Positions 53,989 to 63,487 of a DNA stretch of 64,000 bases are shown piece after piece. Made by a program: the position numbers and the translations under genes. The notes beneath the pieces are model-generated. The model did no database searches. It was given only the letters and a program-made list of their open reading frames with translations, and was not told where the DNA came from. The first letter of the stretch is position 1. Each line of letters starts with the position of its first letter. This DNA is from Diplonema japonicum (taxonomy: Eukaryota > Euglenozoa > Diplonemea > Diplonemida > Diplonemidae), in NCBI GenBank assembly GCA_964019335.1, contig OZ025678.1, positions 248,001 through 312,000 on the forward strand. The letters are read 5' to 3'.

Positions 53989-56900
53989 GTGTTGGGCCAA
54001 TGCGAGAAGGCAGAGGACGCTCGCAGGCCCACACTTGCCGGACGACACACAGTGGCCAGTAATACTTCCCTCTCGAGAACACATGGAAGGACTGGTACGT
54101 CTTGTGGGCGAGGTGGGAAGGAACCTCGCGGCCTCGGCAGCATCCGAGAAGATGAGGTCGTGGAGGGGGAGACTGGAGCGTGAGTTCCAGCGGGGAGGAA
54201 CGCAGCTGGCGAGGATGGTAAGGGGAGATGAACCGAGATGCGGCCTTACCATGCTGCGGCGAGACGACGGCTCGACGACAGCGGATGTGTCGGAGATAGA
54301 CGATGCGTGCATCGAGGCGTGGGGTCCGGTCATGAGGATGTATGACCGCGACAACCCCGAGCCAGCATGGGCCCCTTTCGCGGAGCGTTTCGGGCGGTAC
54401 GTGCCCCACCGAGAACAAGAGCTGGACGACATCACCGCGGACGAGATTAGCGCGGTGCTGAAGACGAGGACGCGCGGGGCCTGTGGGGTGGACGGATGGC
54501 GGCTGAAGGAGCTGAAGAAGATACCAACACCGTTGCTCCAGAGGCTCGCACATTTCTATAACAGGGTGGAGGAGGAAGGGGCTTGGCCCCCAGCACTCAT
54601 GACTGCGCTTGTGTCGCTCATTCCGAAGGGGGAAGGAAAACGACCGCTGCAACAACGTCCCATCACCGTGACGTCGCTGATCTACAGGACATGGGCCACG
54701 GTGCGCGTGCTACGATGGCAGGAGGAATGGATTCACCCCACGCAGAGTGGCTTCCGGAAGGGAAAGTCAACGTACAACACGGTGATGCAGATCTCGCTGC
54801 AGATCGAGGAGTCCCTCCTCACAGGGAAGCCGCTTCACGGCCTGGCCCTGGACTACGCCAAGTGCTTTGACAGGGTGCCGAGGGAGGTCACACTGAAGCT
54901 CCTGGAGACGATGGGAATGTCGGAACGAGTGCTGCGGCCTTTGAGAGCTGTCTACGGCGGGCTCCGGCGGAGGTTCAAGTACGCCCTGGGTGTGGGCCGT
55001 GCCTTTGAGACCACGAATGGTGTGCTACAGGGATGCCCCCTCTCCGTGGTGCTCATCAACGCGCTGATCAGTGTGTGGGCGCGAGCGATTGAGGGGGAGC
55101 ATCCAGGCGTGCTCACACCTTCGTATGCGGATGACGGCTACCTGGTTTCTCTGGAAGGACATGCGAAGGTACAGGCGGCAGCCGACCTTACCAACGAGTT
55201 CTGCGTGCTCACTGGCATGGCACTGAACGAGGGGAAGACATTCGCCTTCAGCACGGCCAAGAAAGCGAAGAAGGTACGGAACAGCAGGACTGGAGGCCAC
55301 TTCCCTGCGACAGAGAGGGTCGCGTGTTTGGGGTGCACGCTGGTGACCACGAATAGCGCGAGACAAGTCGATGAGCGAGTACGGGCGGCGACAAGGAGGG
55401 TCGCGAACCTGGGAGGTGTCCCGCTTCCGTTCGACGTAAAGACGATGCTCCATGGATCGATCTGCACGAGCTCCGTCCTGTACAGCGCACCCTTCAACAG
55501 ATGCAGTGCGGCCGCCAGGGTCGCGTACGTGGACGAGTCGGTGTTGAGCCTGTGGGGGCACGACACGGGGAGATCGAGGAGGTGCAACAAGGCGGTGCTG
55601 GTGGTTGCGGGGTACTCTCACCGCAACTACATGAACGTAGCGGAGCGGTACCGGAGGGTGCAGTTCGCTGCGGTGCAGTGCAGGAGAGATGCTGGTCTGG
55701 TGACGAGGCTGAACGAGGTGAAAGCCCTCTACGACAAGAGAGGCGTGTCACCTTCCGTTGCAGGGAACTATGCTGACGAACGGGGTCCGGTCGGCCTTCT
55801 GGTCGCCGACCTGAAGTCAGTGGGACTGATGTGGGAACACGACCTCCGGGCTCTGAGGACCGAGAACGGAGACGTGGTTGACCCCTTGGCCATGGAGCCA
55901 CGCGAGTGGGAACACTATGTGCGCGTCCTGCTGAAGAAGCAGGCGTTTGCGGAGGTGGTGAAACTGAGGCCAGAATATGCCGGCATCGAAGGGGGCGTGG
56001 ATTTTGTGGCGACGAACTCGCTCCGCAGGAAGACTGGCTCGTACGCTGTGCAGAGAAGCCTGCTGAAGATCGTGACGGCCGGGGTCGTGACGAACGACTA
56101 CCTGTCACACGCGAGCAGGGGGAACATCGGGGAGGAATGTGAGCTGTGCGAGAGTGGGGAAAGAGAGACCCGGGAACACCTGTGGTGGCACTGTGACGCC
56201 TACGCCGACATCCGTGCCGAATATGGACTCAACGCTGAGACTGCGGCGGGTTGGCCGAGCTGTCTGCGGACCCTGGGGGTGATGCCAAAGGACTTCAACA
56301 CCGGAGATCGCACCCTTCTCGCGGAGAAGGTGCAGGCGATGATGTGCGCGATCAACAGCAAGAGACTTTCCTTTGTGGACAACAAAAGAACCCTCCGCCT
56401 GCGGACACCGCCGTGGGATGCAGTGGCTGGGGTGCCGGGCACCAGGCACGAGTCCCCTTTTAGGGGCAAGTTGCCGGCGGGCGGGCTGTGGGTCTGGGAC
56501 GCCAGTCATTTCTTGGCGCTGAACGACTGGCTGTCCATGCTCGAGTGGACGGACGAGGGGCAAATATCAAGTGTCGAGCTTGCCATCGACTACGAGGCGT
56601 TCTCGGGTCTTCGGATCGAGAAGACGGTAGGCTTCCGCCGCCGGACCGTAGGGACGACAGGGCCGCTGACCTTGAAAGAGAGAAGCGGTGAGCTTTACTT
56701 CATGCTGGAACGCATGAGAATGATGAGAGAGAGGTTTGGGAACGAGACCCCGCTGATACCGGCCGAGATGGGTCAAGTGACGTGCCTGGCGCGGGTGGGT
56801 GGCCCGCTGCAGCTCTACGGCTACAGGAGAAGGCCGCGGTTTGTGTCGATGGGCACGACCGCCGTCGTCGAGAAGATCCTGCAGAAGGGTGTGAGCGAGC

Positions 56901-57388
56901 TGTTGGCGGGTACGACGTGGGGGACTGGCCTCTACCCCGAGTACCCCGAGACCGACCACAGCGAGCAGCACTGGGCAGACCTTGTTGAGAGGCTGGAGGG
57001 GAGAGAGGACGAGGGAGCGGTGCAGGACCCTGTGTACTGCCCCCCGGGGGTGCTCACCTTTACAGGGACGCACTGGACCGGGAGCACCACGTGCAGGCGA
57101 CATCGGAAGCCGAAATGCGACCGATGTGGGAACGCGCCGAAGAAGGCCGCGATTACCCTGGATGCGTGCTGCCGCGCGCACCACCACGAAGCGGATGGGC
57201 TGCCCGTGAGGGTATGCGAGGCCCACTCCATGACAGTTTGCGGGAAGTGTTCGTCGCTTGTGCGATGCTGCAAGAAGCACCATGTGTGCAAAAGGCATGC
57301 GGAGAGGACTTGCTCTATATGCAAGGAGGGGACGGAACTGGTGGACCGGTTACCGTCTGCTTGCTGTGCGAAGGGCCATCATGGCTAG
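53987..57388 (+). CDS. LINE ORF2, part 2: reverse transcriptase and Cys/His-rich end
   Basis: The frame is open from 53987 (RCWANARRQRTLAGPHLPDD) with no stop for 1,133 codons. RT motifs appear in order: RPITVTSLIYRTWATVRVL and SGFRKGKSTYNTV, motif A LDYAKCFDRVP (about 54847), motif B GVLQGCPLSVVLINAL (about 55018), motif C YADD (about 55124) and the grip region GKTFAFSTAKK. All three catalytic Asp are present. Behind it lies a CX2C-H-type element (CELCESGERETREHLWWHC) and the domain WLSMLEWTDEG...SVELAIDYE, which also occurs in the fragment at 17.3 kb. The last 120 residues are packed with Cys and His (CDRCGNAP, CGKCSSLVRCCKKHH, CSICKEG), probably nucleic-acid binding. No RNase H motif is evident. 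Confidence 0.9.
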   Translation, partial: RCWANARRQRTLAGPHLPDDTQWPVILPSREHMEGLVRLVGEVGRNLAASAASEKMRSWRGRLEREFQRGGTQLARMVRGDEPRCGLTMLRRDDGSTTADVSEIDDACIEAWGPVMRMYDRDNPEPAWAPFAERFGRYVPHREQELDDITADEISAVLKTRTRGACGVDGWRLKELKKIPTPLLQRLAHFYNRVEEEGAWPPALMTALVSLIPKGEGKRPLQQRPITVTSLIYRTWATVRVLRWQEEWIHPTQSGFRKGKSTYNTVMQISLQIEESLLTGKPLHGLALDYAKCFDRVPREVTLKLLETMGMSERVLRPLRAVYGGLRRRFKYALGVGRAFETTNGVLQGCPLSVVLINALISVWARAIEGEHPGVLTPSYADDGYLVSLEGHAKVQAAADLTNEFCVLTGMALNEGKTFAFSTAKKAKKVRNSRTGGHFPATERVACLGCTLVTTNSARQVDERVRAATRRVANLGGVPLPFDVKTMLHGSICTSSVLYSAPFNRCSAAARVAYVDESVLSLWGHDTGRSRRCNKAVLVVAGYSHRNYMNVAERYRRVQFAAVQCRRDAGLVTRLNEVKALYDKRGVSPSVAGNYADERGPVGLLVADLKSVGLMWEHDLRALRTENGDVVDPLAMEPREWEHYVRVLLKKQAFAEVVKLRPEYAGIEGGVDFVATNSLRRKTGSYAVQRSLLKIVTAGVVTNDYLSHASRGNIGEECELCESGERETREHLWWHCDAYADIRAEYGLNAETAAGWPSCLRTLGVMPKDFNTGDRTLLAEKVQAMMCAINSKRLSFVDNKRTLRLRTPPWDAVAGVPGTRHESPFRGKLPAGGLWVWDASHFLALNDWLSMLEWTDEGQISSVELAIDYEAFSGLRIEKTVGFRRRTVGTTGPLTLKERSGELYFMLERMRMMRERFGNETPLIPAEMGQVTCLARVGGPLQLYGYRRRPRFVSMGTTAVVEKILQKGVSELLAGTTWGTGLYPEYPETDHSEQHWADLVERLEGREDEGAVQDPVYCPPGVLTFTGTHWTGSTTCRRHRKPKCDRCGNAPKKAAITLDACCRAHHHEADGLPVRVCEAHSMTVCGKCSSLVRCCKKHHVCKRHAERTCSICKEGTELVDRLPSACCAKGHHG

Positions 57389-57540
57389 CGGACCGCCAGG
57401 CCGCCCGAGCAGTGACTGCCTGAACAAGGCCGCGTCGCCGACGCAACGTCACCCTACACCCTGCACCCTACGTCCCTTTTCCTACACCCTCCCCTACACC
57501 AGGAGAGGTGCGGCATCACGCACTCTTTCCGTCTCATACA

Positions 57541-57582
<42 letters not shown>

Positions 57583-57584
<2 letters not shown>

Positions 57585-57593
57585 TGTTGAAAC
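57583..57593 (+). repeat. Target-site duplication, 3' copy
   Basis: CTTGTTGAAAC follows the poly-A tail and equals 50158-50168 exactly. Confidence 0.85.
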
Positions 57594-57893
57594 TCGCGGT
57601 CTCGACGCAGGTGTCATGTGCAACAACGGTCGGACACCGCTTCATCGGGCAGCACTGAACGGCCACCTCGAAACAATTAAATATCTTGTTGAAACTCTCG
57701 GTCTCGACGCAGGTGTCAAAAGCAACGACGGTCGGACACCGGTTCATCAAGCAGCACTGAAAGGCCACCTCGAAACAATTAAATATGTTGAAACTCTCGG
57801 TCTCGACGCAGGTGTAAATGCAACGACGGTCGGACACCGCTTGCTCTAGCCAAAATGAGCGGAAACCCCAAGTTGGTTAGTTATCTGTCTTAG
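57583..57893 (+). pseudogene. Displaced 3' end of kinase-ankyrin copy 1
   Basis: This is the continuation of the ankyrin array after the LINE: LVETRGLDAGVMCNNGRTPLHRAALNGHL, then a second unit, then a damaged third. One unit lacks a codon (KYVETLG against KYLVETLG). The next has a 2-base deletion (GTGTAAATGC against GTGTCAAAAGC), which shifts frame. In the restored register the gene would end LALAKMSGNPKLVSYLS at the TAG 57891-57893. The array decayed independently of the LINE insertion. Confidence 0.8.
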
Positions 57894-58448
57894 GCAATAT
57901 GGGAGTAAAGAGAAGCTCCCCATTTAAAAGACTAACCCAAAGAGCGATTTTATTTAATAAATGAAAAAACGCTTTATGCTATGAAGCATCAATGAAAAAA
58001 AAGAATGAAAAAGAAGAGGAGAAATAAAAAACATGAAGTGTTATAAGAGAAAAACTACCAACCCACCCTGTGCACCGAGTAATCGTTTTATCCATTCTCG
58101 AATGGTGCTCTGCCACTGAAGTCTCGCTTCTGGTGCTAGATATGTGGGTCTTCGCGCTCCGGGGTGGAAGGGGTGGTGGAAACATTTGAAAAATAAAATA
58201 TAAAAAACAGTGATCCTTTATGGTTTTAAAAAAAAGAAAAGAAAACCGACAACCAACAAAAAAGAATAAAATTCTACCTATTAACGAGAAAGTGTTCCCC
58301 CTTTTTTTTCACTCCAAAACGCGTCCACCGATATGGTTCCCTTCCCCCCCCCCTTTTTTTTTAATGTGTCTTTCTTTTGTAGATAAGTACTTCAGGCAAG
58401 GTAGAAATATAAAAAGAAATTTAAAAAAAAAAAAAAAGGAACTAACCG
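57894..58448. other. Intergenic spacer
   Basis: The first 70 bases are the 3' flank of the ankyrin gene and match 63305-63365 in inverted orientation. Then come A-rich stretches, unique sequence at 58060-58180 and a pyrimidine tract ending TTTTGTAG at 58374-58381, an acceptor-like site before the next ATG. Confidence 0.5.
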
Positions 58449-59393
58449 ATGACCGCAGTAGAAGCCACGAAGCCAAAGGTCGCATTTCAAAACCCCCCAG
58501 GGGAACACAGTACAAAGAAAGTTAAGTACGAAAGCCTGAAGAACCGCAAGAGCTGCTTAATGTACGGACACACGCTAAACCCAAACCTAAGCATCTGGAA
58601 GGAACAGCTTGCAGCGGAAGCAGGCAAGAAATGGAAGGTAGCGCTGTCTGAAGGAACGGAGTGCGACGTCAAGAAACGTCATGTTATTGAAAACGGTGTA
58701 CTGGGGATGCCCGAAGAGGTCCTGGAAGTTGATGTGTTCACCCCTGAAGAGTCCAAAGCCATCATCGCAAACGCCGAGTCTATAGGTTACCTAAGCATCG
58801 AGGAGCAGCGGGAAAGAACTGCACTTGGTGAACACTTAATCAAGAACAACTCTGGGATGCTTTTCGTGGAGTCCGCCGAGTTTGCTGCGTCGATGTGGCG
58901 GCGCATCAAGCACCTCACGAGGCCTGAGAAACTCGCTTGTCGGGATTTATCACACGGGTTTGAGTTTTGTGGGTGTCCGGAGGGTCCTTGGGAACCCTTT
59001 GGGATCCATCCCAGAATGAAGCTTCTAAAGTACACCCCTGGAGACAGTTTCAGCCCACACAGTGACACCTCATACAAGCTTGACGTTGTGGGCCCTGTAC
59101 GTGGCCAGTTCCGGAACGGGAAGACGTTGGCGATGTACTTGAACACGGCCAACGGTGTCGACTACTCTGGTGGTGAGCTGAGCTTCTTGGAGCCGTCTGT
59201 TGTTGAGTTTGTGGAGGGGAAGCCTGTTGCTCGATTCCCACCGAGGAGCCCTGCTGTACGTGTCACCCCCTCTGCTGGACGTGCAGCCATATTCAACCCT
59301 AAAGAGTTCCACACCGCAGAAGTTATCACATCGGGTACAAAGTACATGATCCAGGCTGATATCATGTACCGTGCTCCTTCTAAGGTGCAGTAG
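58449..59393 (+). CDS. 2-oxoglutarate/Fe(II)-dependent oxygenase, prolyl 4-hydroxylase-like
   Basis: This single exon encodes 314 residues. The N-terminal 85 residues are charged and unrecognised. The catalytic jelly-roll follows: the iron ligands H-x-D in SFSPHSDTSYKLD (about 204-206), the strand LAMYLNTANGVDYSGGELSF with the family's GGE, and the distal His plus 2-oxoglutarate-binding basic residue in EFHTAEVITSGTKYMIQADI (about 288-300). This is the P4Hc pattern. It would hydroxylate a protein side chain or small molecule using oxygen and 2-oxoglutarate; the substrate is unknown. No signal peptide is present, so it is probably cytosolic or nuclear. It sits alone between the two protease-kinase units. 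Confidence 0.82.
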   Translation: MTAVEATKPKVAFQNPPGEHSTKKVKYESLKNRKSCLMYGHTLNPNLSIWKEQLAAEAGKKWKVALSEGTECDVKKRHVIENGVLGMPEEVLEVDVFTPEESKAIIANAESIGYLSIEEQRERTALGEHLIKNNSGMLFVESAEFAASMWRRIKHLTRPEKLACRDLSHGFEFCGCPEGPWEPFGIHPRMKLLKYTPGDSFSPHSDTSYKLDVVGPVRGQFRNGKTLAMYLNTANGVDYSGGELSFLEPSVVEFVEGKPVARFPPRSPAVRVTPSAGRAAIFNPKEFHTAEVITSGTKYMIQADIMYRAPSKVQ

Positions 59394-59926
59394 AATAGTA
59401 CCCCCTCTCTCTCTTCCCTAGCTTTTTCCTCTATCTTGTTCCCTCTCTGTCTTAGATATTCTTTTTTTCTGTTTTTTTTTTTTTTCAAGCTGTTGTGACT
59501 CTTCCTCCTCACACCGGCCTATTCCATTGCTTCTCATGTGTTGTTATCCCCCAATTTTTTTTTCAGCTGTCAATGTGGTATTTTGTCAAAAAGAATAAAA
59601 GGAGGGAAGGGGAGAATAATACAACGAATAGGTGCGAAAGAAAATGGTTCGCACTTTTGCGCACAAGAGCAGCAAGCACGCCAATCCTTTTTTTTTGTCT
59701 TTCTTACTTTATGAATAAACAGTGGGCACTCCTGCCACACTGAACTTATTTAGCGAAATTCCTTTTTGTCCCTACTGGTGACCCTGTCACGTACTGCAGT
59801 TTGGTTTAACTCGCTCTTAATCTCGCTTAATCTCTTCTTCTGGCCTAATGTTTTTTTTTTTCTTTCCTTTTTTTATATATTTCCCCCTCTCGTGTGATGT
59901 TACAAACCTCTTTACCAGATACCAAG
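59394..59926. other. Intergenic region upstream of protease copy 2
   Basis: Pyrimidine tracts occur with a unique piece at 59720-59815. Bases 59721-59770 (CAGTGGGCACTCC...CACACTGAAC...GAAATTCCTTTTTG) resemble the sequence found downstream of both protease genes (48149 and 61200). This suggests an older tandem unit whose protease was lost. An acceptor-like TTTACCAG lies seven bases before the AAG-ATG. Confidence 0.5.
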
Positions 59927-60969
59927 ATGCGTTTCTCGTCTGTGCTGCTGCTGTCGATGGGTGTGATGGCCCAGGGCCTCACTGAGGACTACATCAGGAT
60001 GAACGCGAAGTCTATGTGGTCCGTGTTCAAGCAGGACTACAACAAGGTGTACTCCCCCGCGGAGGAGGGGAGGAGGTACGCGATCTTCTACCAGAACATG
60101 CTGAAGGCGGCTGAGATGGGTTCCGAGTACGGAGCCTCCCCCTTCGCGGACCTCACCGAGAAGGAGTTCTCCGTGTACCACAGCGCCGGCAACGCCTTCA
60201 AGAAGGCCCCCAAGCAGCCCCTGAGGAGTTATGCTGATGTCAAGGTCTCTGCTGACCCTGTGGATTGGAGGCCCAAGGTACAAGAAAGAAAAAAGATAAA
60301 AATAAGACAAAATAAAATTTAAATATTTACACTACTATTCTTTTTTTTTTTTAGGGAGCCGTGACCAACGTGAAGAACCAGGGCCAGTGCGGGTCGTGCT
60401 GGGCATTCTCGACAACCGGGAACGTGGAGGGGCAGTGGTTCCTTGCGGGGCACACCCTGACCTCTCTGTCTGAGGAGCAGCTCGTGGCTTGCGACAAGAA
60501 GGACGACGGGTGCAACGGGGGCCTCCCTGTGGACGCGTACAAGTACATCGAGAGCGCCGGGGGTCTCGAGACGGAGGGGGACTACCCGTACACCTCGGGG
60601 ACCGGGAAGGTTGAGGCCTGCAAGTTCGAGTCGACCAAGGTGGCCGTGAAGATCTCCAGCGGGTCGGTCCTCCCCGGGCACGAGGCCTCGATGCTGACCT
60701 GGATGGCGGCGAACGGTCCCATGTCGATCGGTGTGTACGCTGGCGGCCTGAAGTGGCAGCTGTACACCGGCGGGATCATGAAGGGGTGCGAGGTGAGGCA
60801 GCCGGACCACGGTGTCCTCATCGTCGGCTACGGCACCGAGAGCAACGTCCAGTACTGGATCATCAAGAACTCCTGGGGCGCGAGCTGGGGTGAGAACGGT
60901 TACCTCCGTGTCACCTACGGGGACAACTCCTGCAACATCCAGAGCATGCCTTCCTCCTCCAAGATCTAA
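59927..60969 (+). CDS. Papain-family (C1A) cysteine protease, copy 2
   Basis: Exons are 59927-60277 and 60355-60969; the product is the same 321 residues as copy 1, with identical catalytic motifs and, by eye, an identical 77-nt intron. Homology begins only three bases before the ATG; upstream sequences are unrelated, while downstream sequences are related but diverged (the 3' UTR has an extra AATAAAAT-type insertion and scattered substitutions). Identity across a neutral intron alongside a diverged flank suggests recent gene conversion of the protease gene. It is presumably active. Confidence 0.93.
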
Positions 60970-61376
60970 ATAATAAAATAAAAGCAGATCTCTGCACACC
61001 ACCCCTCCCACAATCATCCCTCACCCCATGATGAGCTTTTTGAAAACGTTACGGGAGGGAAAATACGAAACCATTTTCCCTGTTTTTTTTTTTTTTTTTC
61101 CTTTCTTTTCTTTTTAACTCTTGTTCCATTTTTTTTTATTGCTTGGGGGAAGAGGAGCTTCGTTCTCTTTTCTTTCCTCCATTTCCAAATTTCTTTTTTC
61201 AGTGAGCACTCCCCCTTGCACACTGAAACTTTATCGAATTCCTTTTTGCAAAAAAAGGGAAGCCGCATTGCCTTCTTCCCTTTTTTTCTTCCAAAACCGC
61301 GTGATATTTTGAATTGTATTATTGTTATTTGTTTTTCTTGTTCTCCCCTCCATTCTTAATCACTTCAGCTACCTGC

Positions 61377-61377
<1 letters not shown>
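60970..61377. other. Spacer and leader of kinase copy 2
   Basis: A diverged copy of 47924-48341 with T-tract and small-indel differences, containing AATAAAATAAAA just after the protease stop and the CACTTCAG acceptor-like site at about 61362-61369. Confidence 0.5.

Positions 61378-61439
<62 letters not shown>
61378..61439 (+). repeat. (CAA)n microsatellite in the kinase copy 2 leader
   Basis: About twenty CAA units end directly at the ATATGG start region; the corresponding tract in copy 1 has about six. In one frame it encodes poly-Thr, which creates an upstream frame reading into the kinase (see the gene entry). Confidence 0.9.
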
Positions 61440-61440
61440 T

Positions 61441-63317
61441 ATGGATCCATCGATACTTCAGAAGTACGAGCAAGGGGAGCGCCTCGGGTCCGGCAGACAG
61501 GGATCAGTGTACAAGGTGGTGAGGAGGGTGGATGGAGGTATCTTTGCGATGAAGGTGTTGGAGGCGCCGCGGAAGAGGTGCACAAGAAGAACGTGGAGGA
61601 GGTGCAGCACATGCTGAAGCTGAAACACAAGAACCTTGTTCCCTGCCTTGACTTCTTCGAGACGACAAAGCAGCTGGCAAGGGAATCCCTTGGGAAGGTG
61701 TGGCGGGTTCACATCGTGATGCCCCTGTACGGAAAAGGGGACCTCTGCTCATGCGTCCAAAAGGAGGGACCCCTCTCTCCGGAGAGGGCGGACAGGCTCT
61801 TGCGGGAGATGGGAGGGGTCCTTCAGTACATTCACAGTGAGGGCTTCATCCACAGGGACGTGAAACCCCAAAACATCATGGTGTCGGGGAAGGGACCTCT
61901 TTCTGCGGCCAGTGTTACTTGCGGCGGGGAAGGGGAGGCAGAGTTCATCCTGGCCGACCTGGGACTGTCGAAGGAGGTGTCCTCCGATGGGGTAGCGAAC
62001 TCCTTTGCAGGCACACCAGCTTACATGGCACCCGACTTCTTCAACGGAAAGGACGGCTACACCAACAAAGTAGACATGTGGGCCCTCGGGGTGACTGTGT
62101 GCAACGTGGTGCTCCAAGAAGACCTGAGGAATCTCTTTCTGAAGTACCTGCATTCTAACCGGGAGCTTGTGATGGGGAAGCTTCAGACCCACCTCCCCCC
62201 TGCCCTCTTGGGGGTTGTGTCCCGCCTCCTCTCCACCGACCCTTTGGAACGCCCCAGTGCACTGGAGATGCTGCAGACGAGACCCCCTGGGATGGTTCCT
62301 CAGCCAACCGGAAAAAAGGTTCTTCTTGCTGTTGGGAGTGTTGGTGGAGAAGAGAGGAAAAGGAAGCTCTGCGTGGCAGTGGGGGCAGGAGCGGAGGAGG
62401 TTCGGATGGCGGCAGCAAAGGCCTTCTCTTCGATGGGGCAGGAGCTCCTCAGGGTTCGCAGGTTGGAGGTCTTCGACAAGGACTTCGGGGAGTTCGTGGA
62501 GGAGGACGACGGGGACATCGTGTTCCAGGACAAGGGACGGGTCCGTGTCGTGTTTGAAGCACCGCTCCCAACCACCGCTGCTACTTCAACCACCAGTGAC
62601 AGCAGCAGCAACACGCACCCACCTGCTGCGAACAACACCACCCTCACAAAAGAGGAGGGGAGGCTTGCCTTGGTCAGTGCTGTTTCAAAAGGCGACCTTG
62701 AGGAGATGAGGCATCTTGTTCTGGAGCGGGGTGTTGACCCTGGTGCAACGGACAGCGATGGTTTCACAGCCCTGCACTATGCAGCTCGCGGAAACAACTG
62801 TGTCGAGGCTGTGGCTGCTCTCGTCTGTTCTTACGACCAGGACCCTGGTGTCAGAAGCAACGACGGTTGGACTCCGGTCCATGAAGCAGCAGAGTATGGA
62901 AGTCTCGAGACAGTTAAATATCTTGTTGAAACTCGCAGTCTCGACGCAGGTGTCAAAAGCAACGATGGTCGGACACCGGTTCATCTAGCAGCACAGTACG
63001 GCCACCTCGAAACAATTAAATATCTTGTTGAAACTCTCGGTCGTCTCGACGCAGGTGTCAAAAGCAACGATGGTTGGACACCGGTTCATCTAGCAGCAGA
63101 GAACGGCCACCTCGAAACAATTAAATATTTTGTTGAAACTCTCGGTCTCGACGCAGGTGTCAAAAGCAACGATGGTTGGACACCGGTTCATCAAGCAGCA
63201 CAGAACGGCCACCTCGAAACAATTAAATATCTTGTTGAAACTCTCGGTCGTCTCGACGCAGGTGTCAAAAGCAACGATGGTTGGACACCGCTTCAATTTC
63301 TGCGTTCCATTTATTAA
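61441..63317 (+). pseudogene. Kinase-ankyrin gene, copy 2, frameshifted
   Basis: The ATG at 61441 opens the same N-terminus as copy 1 (DPSILQKYEQGERLGSGRQ), but at about 61567 one C of GCGCCCGCGG is missing and the frame ends at a TGA soon after. The remaining kinase (from AEEVHKKNVEEVQ), linker and about seven ankyrin repeats continue intact in another frame to 63317. Compared with copy 1 it has in-frame length differences (3, 27 and 18 bases) and lacks both LINE insertions. A frame open from 61314 through the (CAA)n tract would encode the C-lobe and ankyrins without the Gly loop and Lys, so no active kinase is expected. The last repeat breaks at TPLQFLRSIY, where an inverted segment begins. 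Confidence 0.8.
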
Positions 63318-63430
63318 ATAAAATCGCGTTTTGGGGTAGTTTAAGAGGGGATGCTCTTTACTCAAAATCCCAAACTGCCTATGACAGATAACTAACCAGC
63401 TTGGGGTTTCCGCTCGCTTTGGCTAGAGCA
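63305..63430 (-). repeat. Inverted copy of the ankyrin-gene 3' end
   Basis: Read on the minus strand, 63430-63305 matches 57839-57964: TTGCTCTAGCCAAA, GCGGAAACCCCAAG, GGTTAGTTATCTGTC, then the 3' flank with CGATTTTATTTAATAAATG. The minus strand encodes LALAKASGNPKLVSYLS and a stop, so it is the end of a third, oppositely oriented ankyrin gene of which nothing more is seen. Identity is roughly 80% by eye. Confidence 0.75.
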
Positions 63431-63487
63431 AGCAAAGACCAGCAGGGCAACAGGAAGAGATGGTGGTCGAGGTGTGGCACAGCATAC

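Larger units (their letters stand above)
50169..57582 (+). mobile_element. Full-length APE-type non-LTR retrotransposon (LINE)
   Basis: The 7,414-base element is flanked by the 11-base duplication CTTGTTGAAAC and ends in about 41 A. Order: 5' leader with diverged direct repeats, ORF1 with a C-terminal zinc cluster, UGA-CUA junction, Leu-rich segment, 2A peptide, APE endonuclease, reverse transcriptase, Cys/His-rich C-terminus, 110-base 3' UTR. ORF1 and ORF2 each show a pair of compensating frame changes, so this copy is probably defective unless those are assembly errors. The exact duplication and long poly-A point to recent insertion. It lies in an ankyrin repeat of kinase copy 1. The 2A arrangement is reminiscent of trypanosomatid L1Tc/ingi and some animal LINEs. 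Confidence 0.92.

Noticed and set aside
62860-63300. CRISPR-like array of 75-105-base direct repeats
   Set aside because: The period equals one ankyrin repeat, units are in frame and coding, there are no unique spacers, and the DNA is eukaryotic.
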